Below are positions 1-11,132 of a stretch of 64,000 nt of DNA, one piece after another. The notes beneath the pieces are model-generated. The model searched no databases. It was not told where the DNA came from and saw only the letters and a list, made by a program, of their open reading frames with translations. The number at the start of each line of letters is the position of its first letter. Within the stretch, counting starts at the first letter, position 1. The stretch is from Sistotremastrum niveocremeum HHB9708 (Eukaryota; Basidiomycota; Agaricomycetes; Sistotremastrales; Sistotremastraceae), in assembly GCA_001630475.1 (NCBI GenBank), contig KV419414.1, forward strand, positions 311,664 to 375,663. The letters run 5' to 3'. A program made the translations under genes and the position numbers.

Positions 1-19
1 TTTAAATGAAGTAAAATAA

Positions 20-628
20 TCACGTGGCATAGGGACTGACTGAAAAAAATTCAATTGATCTTTCGAGGTCGGCCTCCAGTTTCCTTAGAGTCGCCTGATC
101 GCTAGACGAACTGAACAAGGATGAGATCCTTCGGCGATTTGTAGAGCGCTTTCTCACAAAGCCCGCAATCTCTTCTAGGGTGCTTAATCCGGGCATCAGT
201 TATCGAGGAGTGGTGTGGCGAATGAAATCCACCTACCGAAGAAACTGTCCAACATGTCTCACTAGTTCTTCTGTCATCGTGTCGCCGGCATCTTGCATTG
301 CATTGGTAATGACCCAGGTGGCTTCGACCACCCTGTCCACGAGCGACTGGATGCCTTCATTCGCTGACGTGCTAATCTAGAAACAATGACACCATGGGCG
401 GCGAATTCAATTCATTGATGGCGCTCTCACCAGTGAGTCCTGTAAGAATGAGCGCGCTGTCAGGAGTGTGAAAGCATTGACTGTCAAGCAACTACGTACC
501 TCATGAATCAAGACGGCCAAACTCGCCAACCCTTGTGGGTAAGGTAAAGGCGAAAAATTGGCAATGTATCGCAATACGGTCAATGGATTCTGGGACATGG
601 AAATCTTATTCCTGACTGTCCGGCGCAT
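20..628 (-). CDS. N-terminal four-helix-bundle (HeLo/MLKL-NTD-like) signalling protein, partial or short
   Basis: Four exons can be read: 628-500, 439-431 (a 9-nt microexon encoding DSL), 376-237 and 182 to about 20, all with GT-AG junctions that keep frame. The product starts MRRTVRNKIS or, at position 598, MSQNPLTVLRYIANF. It continues with heptad-like helices (ANEGIQSLVDRVVEAT, TLEEIAGFVRKRSTNRR, SDQATLRKLEADLERSIEFF). This pattern of an amphipathic bundle followed by an LEEI..F..K segment matches the N-terminal domain common in agaricomycete NLR-like, TPR and kinase-like proteins and related to MLKL/HeLo cell-death domains. Either the frame ends at TGA 20-22, giving 146 residues, or the transcript splices at a GTCAGT donor just before it and continues beyond the window. 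The family is usually longer, so the second option is likelier. Family assignment is from pattern recognition only. Confidence 0.6.
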
Positions 629-1244
629 TATACAATCGCGATATGTACTCCCAGGAAAGTCTTGCGTGCCTGGCCGCTACGACCCTTGTTCATCAGGCTT
701 CAGGATTGCGATGGCCATAACCGGGTGACTAGAAGCAGCAGGGGTGCAAAAAATAGGTCCATCAGAACCATCGCGATTCAAATTGAACATTGGTATGCCG
801 AAAATGACCGACTTTACTCTATAGCAGTCGTCAAGGCCGTGGTTTGAGCCAGCAAGTGCGGAGTTTGAATGGCAGATGCTATTCGACTTTTCAAATAATT
901 TCAGCTTTGGGTATGTATATCTTGATCTGTAGCTGTCTCGGCATTGATGAATATTGATGCTATTTCTGCCCTGAACACTAGATCACCTTCTCCCTCGAGA
1001 AGGTGATATGCGCCACTAGTAAGTTCTCCGAGCTTCTGGATCAGCACTTCCAAACAAATTCAAGTCGTAGAAGTCGCGGGATAAAAAGCGATCATAGCCT
1101 AAATCTCACAGTGAACTCATCAGGGCGTGACATAATCGGAGTCAAAAGCATGATTGAGAAAAGTGGCAAAGCGAGGGTCTGTGCTGAGCTAGCAGCCTCC
1201 GTTGGCGCATGTACGCGACGGCTTGATACTGTACTAATTCTATC
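629..1244. other. Intergenic, upstream of the four-helix-bundle gene
   Basis: No convincing gene is visible. Open frames on the plus strand at 662-847 and 1003-1248 show no recognisable motif. The stretch probably holds the promoter of the minus-strand gene ending at 628. Confidence 0.4.
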
Positions 1245-1477
1245 TTAAGGCCCGGTCACGCGTCACACAACAAAATTTTGGGCCCAAATTTAGGCCCAGT
1301 CACGCGTCACGAGACTTTTGGGGCCTAAATTTTGGACAAAAAATAATATAAATATTGATTTTTTGCCCAGAGAAGAGATTTGGGCCCTAATTTTGGGTCT
1401 TGTCACGTCAAATTTCAAGCTTGGGCCCTTGGGCCTTAGCGTTCAAATTTGTCACGGTCACACCTCCAGGGCCTTAA
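1245..1477. mobile_element. MITE-like non-autonomous DNA element with TTAA flanks
   Basis: A 233-bp stretch begins TTAAGGCCCGG and ends CCAGGGCCTTAA, so short terminal inverted repeats are bounded on both sides by TTAA, the target duplicated by piggyBac-type elements. Inside, the motif GGCCC(G/A)GTCACGCGTCAC occurs twice near the left end, and related GGGCCC plus TGTCACG segments occur near the right end in inverted sense. The centre is AT-rich. No coding capacity is visible. The TTAA could instead be part of the inverted repeat, so the superfamily is uncertain. Confidence 0.55.
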
Positions 1478-2289
1478 GATTCAATTACTACAGTATCACG
1501 ACATCAACTCTATATTGTCAAAGAGACTCGGATCCGACAGCAAACGTTCCAGGGATAAAGAAGGTTTAGCCTGGACTCAAATTTAGAATTGACTGCATTC
1601 ACTTGCAAAGTCTTCCGAACGACCCGACTAGACTCGATCGCCTAGAAGAGTATAGGGAAGGCTGTGCGGCGTCCAAGTCGTAGAGCCACCGGCACAAATA
1701 AGCTTGGGTCGAGATCTCCAGCGCCAGAAGATTGACATGAGCCTTCAAAAGTTCTAGTTCAACGCCGAGCCGACTCGCGTGACGATGTTTATTCCTTCAC
1801 GAATACGTATTGGAGTCCTTGGCTCAGGGCGCTCGGATAAACAACAAGTGCCAACGATCTCCTGTCTGATGCGCCACAGAGATAGAGCATGATGATTGCG
1901 AGCGCTCTCCACTCTTGAGAAACGATGTTATGAAACCGTGGGTTCCACTGAAGCCCTCACCTCCATTTGCTAGGAAATATCGAGTTTGTGATTGACGATC
2001 CTGGTCTCGCCGCGTGAAACCGAGGAAGTTGAAGATGGCCGTCGAACGGCGTTCCACAAAGAAGGACTTGATACGCAGGAGTAGAACACAAGCGAACTAG
2101 AAAGCGAGACAGAGAGGGGCCAAGCTGGGAACATATGGTCAATAGCACGTTGACGCAGTAGACGCTTCTTCATCACTCACAGATACCGATGCTTCCGCAG
2201 TCAACCCACTCCTTAAACCCGCTTTCCATGGGACGCCTCGCTTCCCTGAGATCAGAGATAGATCTCCAATTTTCGTGGCCCTCCTCAGT
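1478..2289. other. Intergenic, downstream of the small membrane protein gene
   Basis: Several overlapping open frames of 60-80 codons exist on the minus strand (1824-2176), but none shows a motif or a convincing start. I see no supportable gene here. Confidence 0.3.
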
Positions 2290-2598
2290 CTACTTTGAGC
2301 TTGCAGCTACAGACTGCGAAACTCTAGATCAACCAGGAAATTTAAGCCAGGCCAAGAAAGGAAGGCGGCACAGTTGGCATACCTGGCATTGACATTTGCA
2401 GAATGAGAACCTTCCGTCCTGATCTCTGTGTTATCTCTTTCGGCTTGAGCTTTCAACAGCGGTCCAAAAGTATAAATGGATGTTAGAGCCCCAACTAGTG
2501 TTCAGAGAAGTTAAATTCCAATTTGACCAGCTACGGAACAAGAGACGCTGACCTGTCATAGCTAGAAGCAGCGGTATAGGACCACGACCTCTTGCCAT
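2290..2598 (-). CDS. Small single-pass membrane protein, 63 residues, unrecognised
   Basis: Three exons (2598-2553, 2494-2383, 2323-2290) join in frame to 64 codons including TAG. The first ATG lies at 2598; a longer upstream reading would need a non-ATG start. The product is MARGRG followed by a hydrophobic segment (PIPLLLAMTVGALTSIYTF) at about residues 7-25, then a charged tail containing KAQAERDNTEIRTE and ending VAASSK. This layout of a short basic N terminus, one membrane helix and a polar tail resembles small inner-mitochondrial-membrane assembly proteins, but I cannot name a family. The splice sites are canonical and the exon lengths sum to a multiple of three, which supports the model. 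Confidence 0.55.
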
Positions 2599-2901
2599 TA
2601 TTGTTAAGAAACTCGTGTGAGAGCACCCACAAGTAGCAAGCAACGCGGCAAAGCTGGTGGCAGGAAGAGAAAGAAGCAACCGCAATACGCCGGGCGAATA
2701 TACCGGATGATTATCGAATGATTATCGAAAAAGGGTATGGGAGCAGTCGAAAGCTACGTACAACGATGCGGTAATACGACAACAGTAAGGACGATATGGT
2801 AAGATAATTCACAATTGCAAGCAATGAGAAACCGAAAAGAAAAGAAAGGTGAAGCACACAGAAAGCCAAACGGTAGAAAATGAAGGCAGAAGACGAAGAA
2901 G
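2599..2901. other. Intergenic between the small membrane protein gene and the FCP1 stop
   Basis: The stretch is purine-rich on the plus strand in its second half and shows no gene. It probably holds the promoter of the 63-residue protein gene and the 3' untranslated region of FCP1. Confidence 0.4.
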
Positions 2902-5900
2902 CTACCCCCATTCCTCCTCTAAACCCTCCTCCAACTCCTTCGCCAGAAAGTCGTCGTCGCCGTCTCCATCGTCACCGCTGTCAGCATCGCCCTCATCATC
3001 GTCACTTCGAGCAGCGATCTCAACATCGCCGTCTTCATCTCCTATATCATCATCATCACCCTTCCTCCGCTTCCCCTCATGGTCGCCTATCGCGTCTTCA
3101 TCTTCATCATCTTCCGCTTCGTCCTGATTTCCAGAGGTAGAAGGAGCAGTGATCACTTCTTTACCTAGCATGGATGAGCCACGTCTACTGACGATCCGAA
3201 TTCGCTTTGTGAGCGGCGATCCGTGGAGTAGCGAAGATTGGCCATTTCTCGCGCCTTTTCGTTTTGATGACGATTTGGATGGTGAACCCGTCCCTTCATC
3301 AGAGGTAGACAATGATGAGGTCGATGAAGATGCCGAAATAGTGCCTCCGTGGTTGAGCTCGGATGCCCGTTCTGAAGGTGATTGGGATACTGATCGCGGT
3401 CGTTTTCGACCACGCCACCGTGGTGTCGAATTTGCACTGCTACGAGCTCGCTCAAAATCGTCGCTCGTCCAATGAAGAGAAAGAGAACGTACGATATAAT
3501 ATCACTCTCATTCCCATCATCACTCCCCATCTCACTGTCACTTTCCATCATAGCAGCATCAACTTCATCCGTGGCTCCAGCCCATGTATCCTTCGCGATG
3601 GACTTGAGTTCACTTTCCACTCCATCGCCTTCCGCCCCTCCTGCACCAACATCGACATCCTCCACGTCAATATCAATGCCCTCCACTTCGCCTTCCAATC
3701 GATCCACATCGATGTCATCCAATAAATCTGCCTGCTCAGTCAAGGTGCGTTCAATGACAACTTTCTCATCACTCGCGGTCATCTTCGTATCCCGATCAAC
3801 TGCCTTCCCGGAATATCCTCGATCGCGGGGTCCGTCGAGTAGGTAAGGTAATTCATCTACTCGTGTCCAGAGTGCGATTGAATCGGTGAACCATTGAAAC
3901 CAGACGATGTCGATCGTCCCGCGTTGACGAGCCATGTCGACTTTCAGCGTTCCGGGCTATATTACGCGAGTGACGTGTCAGTAGCTGTACAAGCAGGGGG
4001 ATGAAAGACAGCACCTTTGCCGCGACGAGATGTGTTACTTGATGTGATAAGTCGGAATGACAGGTGGCTCCAAACGCGCGCGCTATTCGCCAGACTTCAC
4101 TCCTGCAGTTGGCAAATCAGCATGAGCAGAGCACGGAAGATTCAGAATTGGAACGCACTTGTCTGGATCTTGATCTAGTGGGATGACACTGGAGAATAAC
4201 AAATGCAAGCCCGCGAACGTCCTCATTCTCATCCTCGGGATAATCAACTGCGTGAGCACTCAAATTAGTCACGCACTCCGTAGAGCCGAATTAAAAACCC
4301 CACCTTGACATCATATTCTGCTCTTTCCTTCCCTTTCCCTTTCTTCAATTTCTTTCCAGTGCCGGATGACGAAGAATGAGCAGCGTCATATGCTTCGAAG
4401 AATCTCTGATGAACTTCTTTCAACAATCTTCCCACTCGGTCCAACTCCCTATCATCATTCTTTAGGAGGGCCTTCGGAGCATCGAGCTCATCCATATCCT
4501 CGTCCTCTTCGTCGTCGTCCGCATCAGCATCCGCGTTTTCACTGTTCCCAGACACCGAGATGGTACTAGAGCTGGAAGTTGCCTCGAGGGTCGATAACGA
4601 AGCGGTAGACGTTGATGCTGACGTCGAAGCAGAAGTAGTGATAGTCGTAGAGCTTGAAGTGGACGAAGAAGCGACGATCGATGCAGACACGTTCGATGAG
4701 AGAGGTAGTGAAACGGGTGGAACGCCCGAAATTGGTGTGGTTGGTGTGGATTCTCTTGATGAAGTCCCCGATTTCGTCGTCGTGGATGCCGTCGATGCCG
4801 AAGACTTCCTCGCGTGTCCATGGGGATGTGAATGCGTGTGAGCATGGGCAGTGTCATTCAATTTCTCTTGTTCTTTGGCTAGAGGCCGTGATTGCATCTG
4901 AGCAGATAAAACGGCGCCTTGTTCTACTAATCTTAGATCTTCTTTGGATGCGTTCGATGTGGCAGGGGATGTTGGTGGCGTTGAGAGAGATTTAGTGGAG
5001 GTAAGTGATGAGGACGAAGTAGAAGATGGGGATGAAGGTGTGGAGGAAGATGGTGGGGATGGGGAGAGATGAGGGGCTGGGACCAGTGGTTCTTGTTTCG
5101 GTAAGAATGCGGAATTGATGTCTCCGATCCCAACAAAGAAGTCGTCTGTGGAAAATATCTCAGCTTTCCCGTGCTACTCAAGCAAGAATAAGCACGACTC
5201 ACAAGGAACGACCTTAACAAGATTCGGACTCCATTCCCATACGTCCGCTCTATCATCGATGATGACCACCATACTCGTATCGCAAGGGAATAGTCTCTTG
5301 AGACTCTTCTGAGATATGCTCCCGGATTCGTCGCGACTTAATACACGACCTCCGAAGATCTTTTGATCCGGGTCAAGGATTTCGAGAACCTTAGTAGCAT
5401 ATGATCGAGTTCCCATCGTATAGACGTGCGGCTCGTAGAGCTCCGAGAGAGACGTAAGGAAGTCGGGTGTTCCAGGTCTTGAAAACCTCGTGAATAAGGC
5501 ACATATTATACAGAGTGAATAATGACTTACCGTGGTTTGATGTAATATGTGCATCCATCGGCATCTCTCATGCTCGGTGGAAGACCAACGCTCTCCACAG
5601 GTAACTTGAAAGACCTGACATCTTTCAATGCCTCCCAATTCGGATTCACATTCTTCTTGTGAGCACTCCTCCCAGACCCTCGTGCGCCATCAGTGCTGGC
5701 GTTGACGATTTCCTCCTTTTCGTACTCAAGCCCTTCTGCAATCCATTCGCCAACTGTTGGATCAACAGTGGCGTGAACGATAGTTTGGTCGAGATCTACG
5801 ATAAGAGAGAGTTTGCGGACGGAGAGAAGATGGGCTGTTGATTCGTCGGAGAGTCGCTGGGCTTCTTCGAGGGAGACGGTTGGCCCTTTGGCAAGATGTG

Positions 5901-6329
5901 TGATCGGGATGGCAGCTCGCTGAGAGTCCGCAAAGCCGCTGTAGTCCATCCTGTACGTATCATTAGTTCATTCACTAGGCGCATAGATGGAAGGTTGAGA
6001 ACGTACAAAGTCATATCTTTGCCGCAAACTGCGCACATGCCTCCGATCTGGATAGGATGTTTGCAGGGCTCGAGTATCATGACCGCCGCATTCATTTTGG
6101 CCTCTTGGCTTGTGATAGTCTGTCCGACCTGGACATTCCAGGCTTCCAACGTGCCTTCTATTGATGAGTCCCATGTACCGAAGAGGGTATCGTTCCCAGA
6201 TATAAAGGAGTACGTGAGCAGACGAGAGCCAGTATCGACGTTAGACGACGTGCTCAAGGCTAAAGATGCAATTTTAATTGGAAATGGTAGTGTTGGAGGG
6301 AGATGCAGAGGCGTCGAGCTTGGATCCAT
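2902..6329 (-). CDS. FCP1: RNA polymerase II CTD phosphatase (FCP1)
   Basis: This gene removes phosphate from the heptad repeats of the largest RNA polymerase II subunit so that the enzyme can be recycled after transcription. The start is the ATG at 6329. N-terminal residues include the zinc-ribbon-like EPCKHPIQIGGMCAVCGKDM. The catalytic FCPH domain follows, with the DxDxT nucleophile motif in SLIVDLDQTIVHA (near 5.83 kb), then YTMGTRSYA and VIIDDRADVWEWSPNLVKV (near 5.25 kb), continuing into DFFVGIGDINSAFLP. A Ser/Thr-rich linker with a His-rich AHAHTHSHPHGHA run lies at 4.9-4.5 kb. A BRCT domain lies at about 4.25-3.85 kb (LHLLFSSVIPLD, ARAFGATCHSDLS, VTHLVAAK, IVWFQWFTDSIALW). The tail to 2902 is very acidic. 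Several short introns interrupt it; the one near 3.45 kb is not resolved. Catalytic motifs are intact, so the gene looks functional. Confidence 0.93.
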
Positions 6330-6610
6330 TGGCAATGCTCAAGATGGTGAAGTCGCTGGATTTGGGTCCGTCGCTGTCGGCAGCAGCGACCAAGGGCTTT
6401 GCAGGGCCACTTCAAAAGAGGATATTAATTGAATTTGCGAGAAGAGGAGGGTTATAGATATCAATTAAGATAAGGAGAGAAGTGATTGATCGACTCGGAC
6501 TCTCCAGGTTGCGAACTCTGCGATGACGATCAACCGTTCTCGGAAGCGGACTCCGGACACCTGGTAAATAACAGGACCCCTGACAATAGTCAGGCAATAT
6601 TAATCAATAA
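6330..6610. other. Short intergenic gap with a small hairpin
   Basis: This is the FCP1 promoter region plus the end of the Harbinger-derived gene. A perfect 6-bp stem with loop AATA (CCTGAC-AATA-GTCAGG, 6579-6594) lies 17 nt downstream of that gene's stop; its role is unknown. Confidence 0.4.
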
Positions 6611-8180
6611 TTATTGTGCATCCACTGGGACATAGCTCTTCCACATCTCCTCAGCTATCTTATCCCTCAGTTTCTTCATATTAGTAGTGTCCTGAGCTTC
6701 CCTCATCTCCACGTCATTTTCTTTCTTTATTGCCACCTCGTTGGGCTCCCGATTGAAAGCCTTGATAAAATTGTTCAAGACGAAGACCGCAATCACAATC
6801 TTCGCATGCACTAGAAGCGACCATTCAGAAGGTTCTTGGATGATTTTAAATCTCTGCTTGGCATCTTCCGCTGTTCGGTCGATTGTTTCCCGGAGTTTCG
6901 CGTGACGGTAGTTGAAGAGCTCCTGCGCATTTTCAGGCCTAGACGAAAGATCAGCATGAATTCCGAGATCCCAATTATTAACTGGTCAACTCACTGTTTA
7001 CCCGATTTCTTCCAATCTTGAACATGATACCTCACTTTCCGATAAGGCGTCAAGACCTTCTCGCACGACGTGAACCCATAATCGCCCAAAAAATACTTCC
7101 CGTCAGGAATCTTCAGTCCACCATCCCAAACAGCGTCCCCAAATATGGTGTTTTCGCTTATGCCGCCCTGCTGTCCGCTCCTTACGTAGTTGAATTGTCC
7201 ATCGAATGAACATCCAGCCAAGGCGTGCTGGGTGAATTGTCGCTTGCGGTTTCGATATATGTAATTTCCCTCGGCCGGAGGGTTGACCAGGACGTGCACT
7301 CCATCTATGATTCCGACTGCATTTCTGAAAAATGGATAGTAGTCGGAATCGTTGAGAATCTCAGGGGGAGTGGGTGAAGACGAGTTTGGTGGGGCCAGAT
7401 ATTTGACTTGGAATGGGGACTTGACAAGCGCTTTGAGGAGCTCGTCGAATGCTCTATTCATGAAGATCAGTTAATAATCTGGCGTAAGTAGAATATGAGT
7501 CTGATGAGTCTGCTGACTGACTTGCGGATGTTCTCCTCGCTTCTCTGGAATTTCTCAGCAGTCTTGGCTACCGACGCGTTCTTGACCACGATATATAGGA
7601 AAATAGCAAGCTTTTCCTCCGCGGAGATTTTAAGACTGAGACTAGTTCTCAGTCCAGACCCCTTCAGTTCGCTGAGGAGCCTCAAAAAGACGCGTTTCTG
7701 CTGCTGATCACGTTTCTGGTTCGCAAGAGCAGTGGCAGCTGGGGTGCTAGTGGGCTTGGGAGGGAGAGAGGGAAGAAGTGGGAGTTTTTGAACGCGTCCA
7801 TGAGCGTTCTCGCGCGAACGGATGAGAGCAGACTCGACGTCTGCCGTTTCGCGGTGGACGCGTCGGACGCGTTGTTCGTCGTCTTCTTCGTCTTCCTCAT
7901 CCATGTCGTCATCCTCTTCGTCGTCTTCGTCGTCTTCTTCATCATCGTCTTCATCTTCATCTATTTCTTCCTCGTCCAACTCCTCGAACCCTCTTTCGAG
8001 CTCCTCATCGTCAACGTCATCCCAAGAGAACTCATCATCCATCAAATAAGGAACAAGCAATGCAAAGGCTGATCCAGTAATCATCGCAAGGGCAGCTGCA
8101 AACGCAGCTGAGCGACGTCTTTCTCGTTCGCGCGCCGATTGGCGTCGAGCGAGGGTGCCAGTGGTAGGTGACTGTGGCAT
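6611..8180 (-). CDS. PIF/Harbinger-derived transposase-like nuclease (DDE_Tnp_4)
   Basis: Three exons (8180-7522, 7453-6995, 6938-6611) give 481 residues. The N terminus has a basic stretch (RRQSARERERRRS), a hydrophobic segment (AAALAMITGSAFALLVPYL), then a long Asp/Glu run. A helix-turn-helix-like region follows (EEKLAIFLYIVVKNASVAKT) and the nuclease core: FRNAVGIIDGVHV (first catalytic Asp), YIYRNRKRQFTQHALAGC, KYFLGDYGF, LTPYRKVRYHVQDW and ELFNYRHAKLRETIERT (catalytic Glu). The order matches HARBI1/PIF nucleases. Where active family members carry Asp after the glycine-rich turn, this protein has GGISENTIF, so the middle catalytic residue may be lost. No convincing terminal inverted repeats or target duplication were found. 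It may be a stranded transposase or a domesticated host gene. The reading frame is intact. Confidence 0.8.
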
Positions 8181-9254
8181 TTTAGTCAAGATTTTAGTGA
8201 GTAGTGTAGTGTAGATGTTCGTGCAGGCGGTGGTGATTGTAAAAGAGGAGGAGATGACGCGAAAGGATATTATGAGGAGTATATCATAGATAGATATTTG
8301 GAGTGAACCGAACGGTCTCAGACGCGTCGACGCGATTTTGCCAAGTTCGGAATAATATATTTCCGGAACTGAGGTGTTGGGTGATGGATATTGGCTGAGC
8401 TGATTGATACTGTACTTCGGTCCAAGGGACTTGAGTTAACACCGGTATTCTCGAATATTTTGCAGTATGTTTTGGATAAATATAAACACTGTTACTGTAT
8501 AGGTGATTAGATGCACTCATGGTCATTGACGGTCAGATCAATTTCAAGCTCAACATTCAGAGACATTACAGGTGTTCGAGCTCGGGAGAAGTTGCAAGAG
8601 ACAAGAGAACAAGAGAAGGCATGAACAATGGAAAGGATGGGAGAGACGGGAGCCCTAAAAAGACTAGAACGATATAATATATACAATAGATCACGGGATC
8701 AGACGACGTAGCACAAGATATGAAATGTAAGATACAAGACAACTGCTAAGGGACTGAAATTGGAATGCGACATCGATCTAGGATGAAGGTGAGGGTAGAG
8801 GTGAGAGTGAAAGGCAAGGTAGATGTGGCTAAGTTAGGTCAAAAAGGACGTCACGGATCAGCCCCACGAACAGTCACCGAGAACGAAAAGAGAATGAGGG
8901 ACGACGAACGAGACCAGGAGTATTAGCTCAGTCTCTTGCAGACGTTGCTGGGTGAAACGTGCAAGTTCTAGGAGTATGAATTTGTTGTACGCTGAGACCT
9001 TCCACCTGACAAAAATAGGCATTGTCACGAATACAATCCGTTCGTATTCCGTCAGACGGGATCGGACAACGATTGGGTCTTTGTAGCTGCAGCGGCGCGT
9101 GAACGTAGATTATTGATGAATGACATTCGCGAGTCCGTGCGGATAGAGCAGAACTTTCACACTTGAAGAGCAGCAGGGGCCAAGCGAGAAGTCGGAACAG
9201 CGCTGGCAGTGTCGAGACAGTTGGTACTGTGTTTTCATGATAGCTTTACACGGA
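8181..9254. other. Intergenic region upstream of the Harbinger-derived gene
   Basis: About 1.1 kb without a supportable gene. The middle part (8560-8900) is purine-rich on the plus strand (AGAGACAAGAGAAC-like). It lies between the start of one minus-strand gene and the end of another, so it should hold a promoter and a 3' untranslated region. No element ends were recognised. Confidence 0.35.
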
Positions 9255-10332
9255 TTACGCGGATTCGATGGACGCGGGTTGAGGTGCGGATCTCTGACGT
9301 GGGGGGTACTTGACGTTACCGTCCGCATCGAGACCTACAGGATAAGTGACGCATCAGCACGCTGCCCAATAGACAATGATCGAGATAAATGCAAGCCACC
9401 CCACATACCAAGACTATCATCATACGTCCATCTCAATTGTTTCCTGACCTCTACAAGGCTCTTCATAGTGGGTGTGCCCAATCGCTCCTCCGTCTCCACA
9501 GGATCAAACATGCATTCCGCAACAGCCTTAGCAAACGGCGTGGTCCGTAGCAAAGTGTAGTCGGCCAAGGAAAGTGGTAAGCCCCGAATGGTAGCTACGT
9601 CGAAGAGAATGCCGCGGCGTCTGCAGCGACACCAAAGTTGCTTTCATCCATGTCCGACTGGGTCAACACCACGTCCTCGGAGGTGAGCGATATCTCAACG
9701 ATCGGTTCTACTGGGCGCCTAATTCTATGAAGAGCCTGTGTGGTCGATGAAGCTTCGATGAAGTCAGGCACTCAATCGATAGATAGGCAAGAGAAGGGAG
9801 AGGAGAGTCCGCGACGTACTGTATTGAAATATTTCTCCGCAGCCAAGACGTTCGTAAACGGGAGAGGGGCTCTGCGATCTTTGAAGAGCCTATGATGCAC
9901 CAATGAGTGAGGCTGGATACCAAAAGGTTCTTCTGCAGTGTATCGTTTCGACCGTAGCCATTGAACCACGCTAGCCGCCTTGGCAACTAGTACATCTGGT
10001 GAGACGTCCTGCCGCTCAATATGCCTCATGACGAGGTACACCAGTGCCCGTTCTCCCTTGAAGCAATGGATAGGTTCTGGAACGTGGGGAGCAGCATCTC
10101 CATCTTTGCAAGCGAGGGCATAAATGCGTTGAAGCATCTCGGCCTCAGATCGCTGAGTACCGTTGTCGTTATACTTGATGAAGAGGTCCGGGTAGGATGG
10201 GTCGTGATCTCCTAGACAGTAGGTGCGGCGGTAGATACCGTTCGAGCGATAGCTGACTCGCTCGTGCTCTGCTGAAGCCTTTACGACGGTAGCTTCGAGG
10301 GCCTCTTGGTTTTCAGACGTGAGTTGAAACAT
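9255..10332 (-). CDS. Aminoglycoside-phosphotransferase-like kinase family protein, frame disrupted once
   Basis: Exons 10332-9820, 9735-9409 and 9334-9255 have clean GT-AG junctions. The start ATG is at 10332 and the product ends SIESA. Recognisable kinase-fold segments are PDLFIKYND (the Lys strand), EAEMLQRIYAL, ALVYLVMRHIE (hinge), then LTQSDMDESNFGV, the Asp and Asn of the APH catalytic loop with the usual His replaced by Ser, and ILFDVATIRGLPLSLADYTL (metal-binding Asp). This is the multigene kinase-like family of Agaricomycetes, whose substrates are unknown. The exons sum to 920 nt, one short of a multiple of three, and the frame slips by one base between the catalytic loop and the metal-binding Asp (near 9620). 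This could be a pseudogene or a sequence error. The family call is firm; functionality is doubtful. Confidence 0.7.
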
Positions 10333-11132
10333 AATGCCTGAACCGCAGATTGGGTAACGAAGCGAATGTCAGAGAGTAACTTGAACAACGAGCAGATGCG
10401 ACGTTTTCAACGGCGTAGAGGGTTATCGCAGCAATAAGATGCACGGAACAGGTTCAAAGCAGGCCAGGTAGCTAACTTGGTAGCTACCATTGCTACCGAC
10501 GCAGGAACAATTGAGGAAGAGGACCAACGGAAGTTCGTTCTAAACTCCGCCTTTGAAACCCCGCTCCCTTTTCTTCGCACAAGGTCAGATTAAAGATCAG
10601 ATTACAGCAAAGAATCCTGAGTAGATCGCATGATCACTTGCATGATTTTTTGTAGTCGTAGCTTCGTCCATCAGTACTCTATCAAAAAATACACCATCGA
10701 TTATAATGTGAGCTGCCTAGGGCCGAACACAAATTTCAAGAAGGCAACCAAACGATAAACTGTCGATGATCGAGTCTAAGAAGTGAACTTGTTCTAATAG
10801 AAGATAACGTGTAAATAATCGAGCAGACCAAGAATGAATTAAGCGGGGGTGTCGATGTAAGGAAGTTACTGAGAATAGAAAGGGGATGACGCGTTGAATA
10901 TAAGAACTTGAAAATACTTTTAAAAAAGAGACGGAGAGGAGGGGAACAGGCAAGTAAACAAGGGAAATGAGGTAACTGAGAGGAGAAAATATCATTATGT
11001 CGTAGCGTCGTAAGGTCATTAGTTGAATCCAGAGCGATGTCTGTAATCGTCGTCCTGAACAAAGTCAGTCAGATATAAAAGAGCTCAATCAGACACTCGA
11101 ACTTACTAATTGTATGGAATCCTCCAATAGCT
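10333..11132. other. Intergenic between the kinase-like and C2H2 genes
   Basis: About 800 bp. The part nearest 11.13 kb is probably the 3' untranslated region of the zinc-finger gene, and the part nearest 10.33 kb the promoter of the kinase-like gene. Minus-strand frames of about 100 codons at 10717-11062 show no motif and are not called. Confidence 0.4.

Noticed and set aside
2849-3475. Plus-strand Ser/Arg-rich and acidic frames opposite the FCP1 tail
   Set aside because: Antisense shadow of the acidic FCP1 C terminus and its upstream exon.
7788-8072. Long plus-strand frames rich in Ser or Val/Phe opposite the Harbinger-derived gene
   Set aside because: They are the antisense reading of the acidic Asp/Glu run; the minus-strand frame has the domain.
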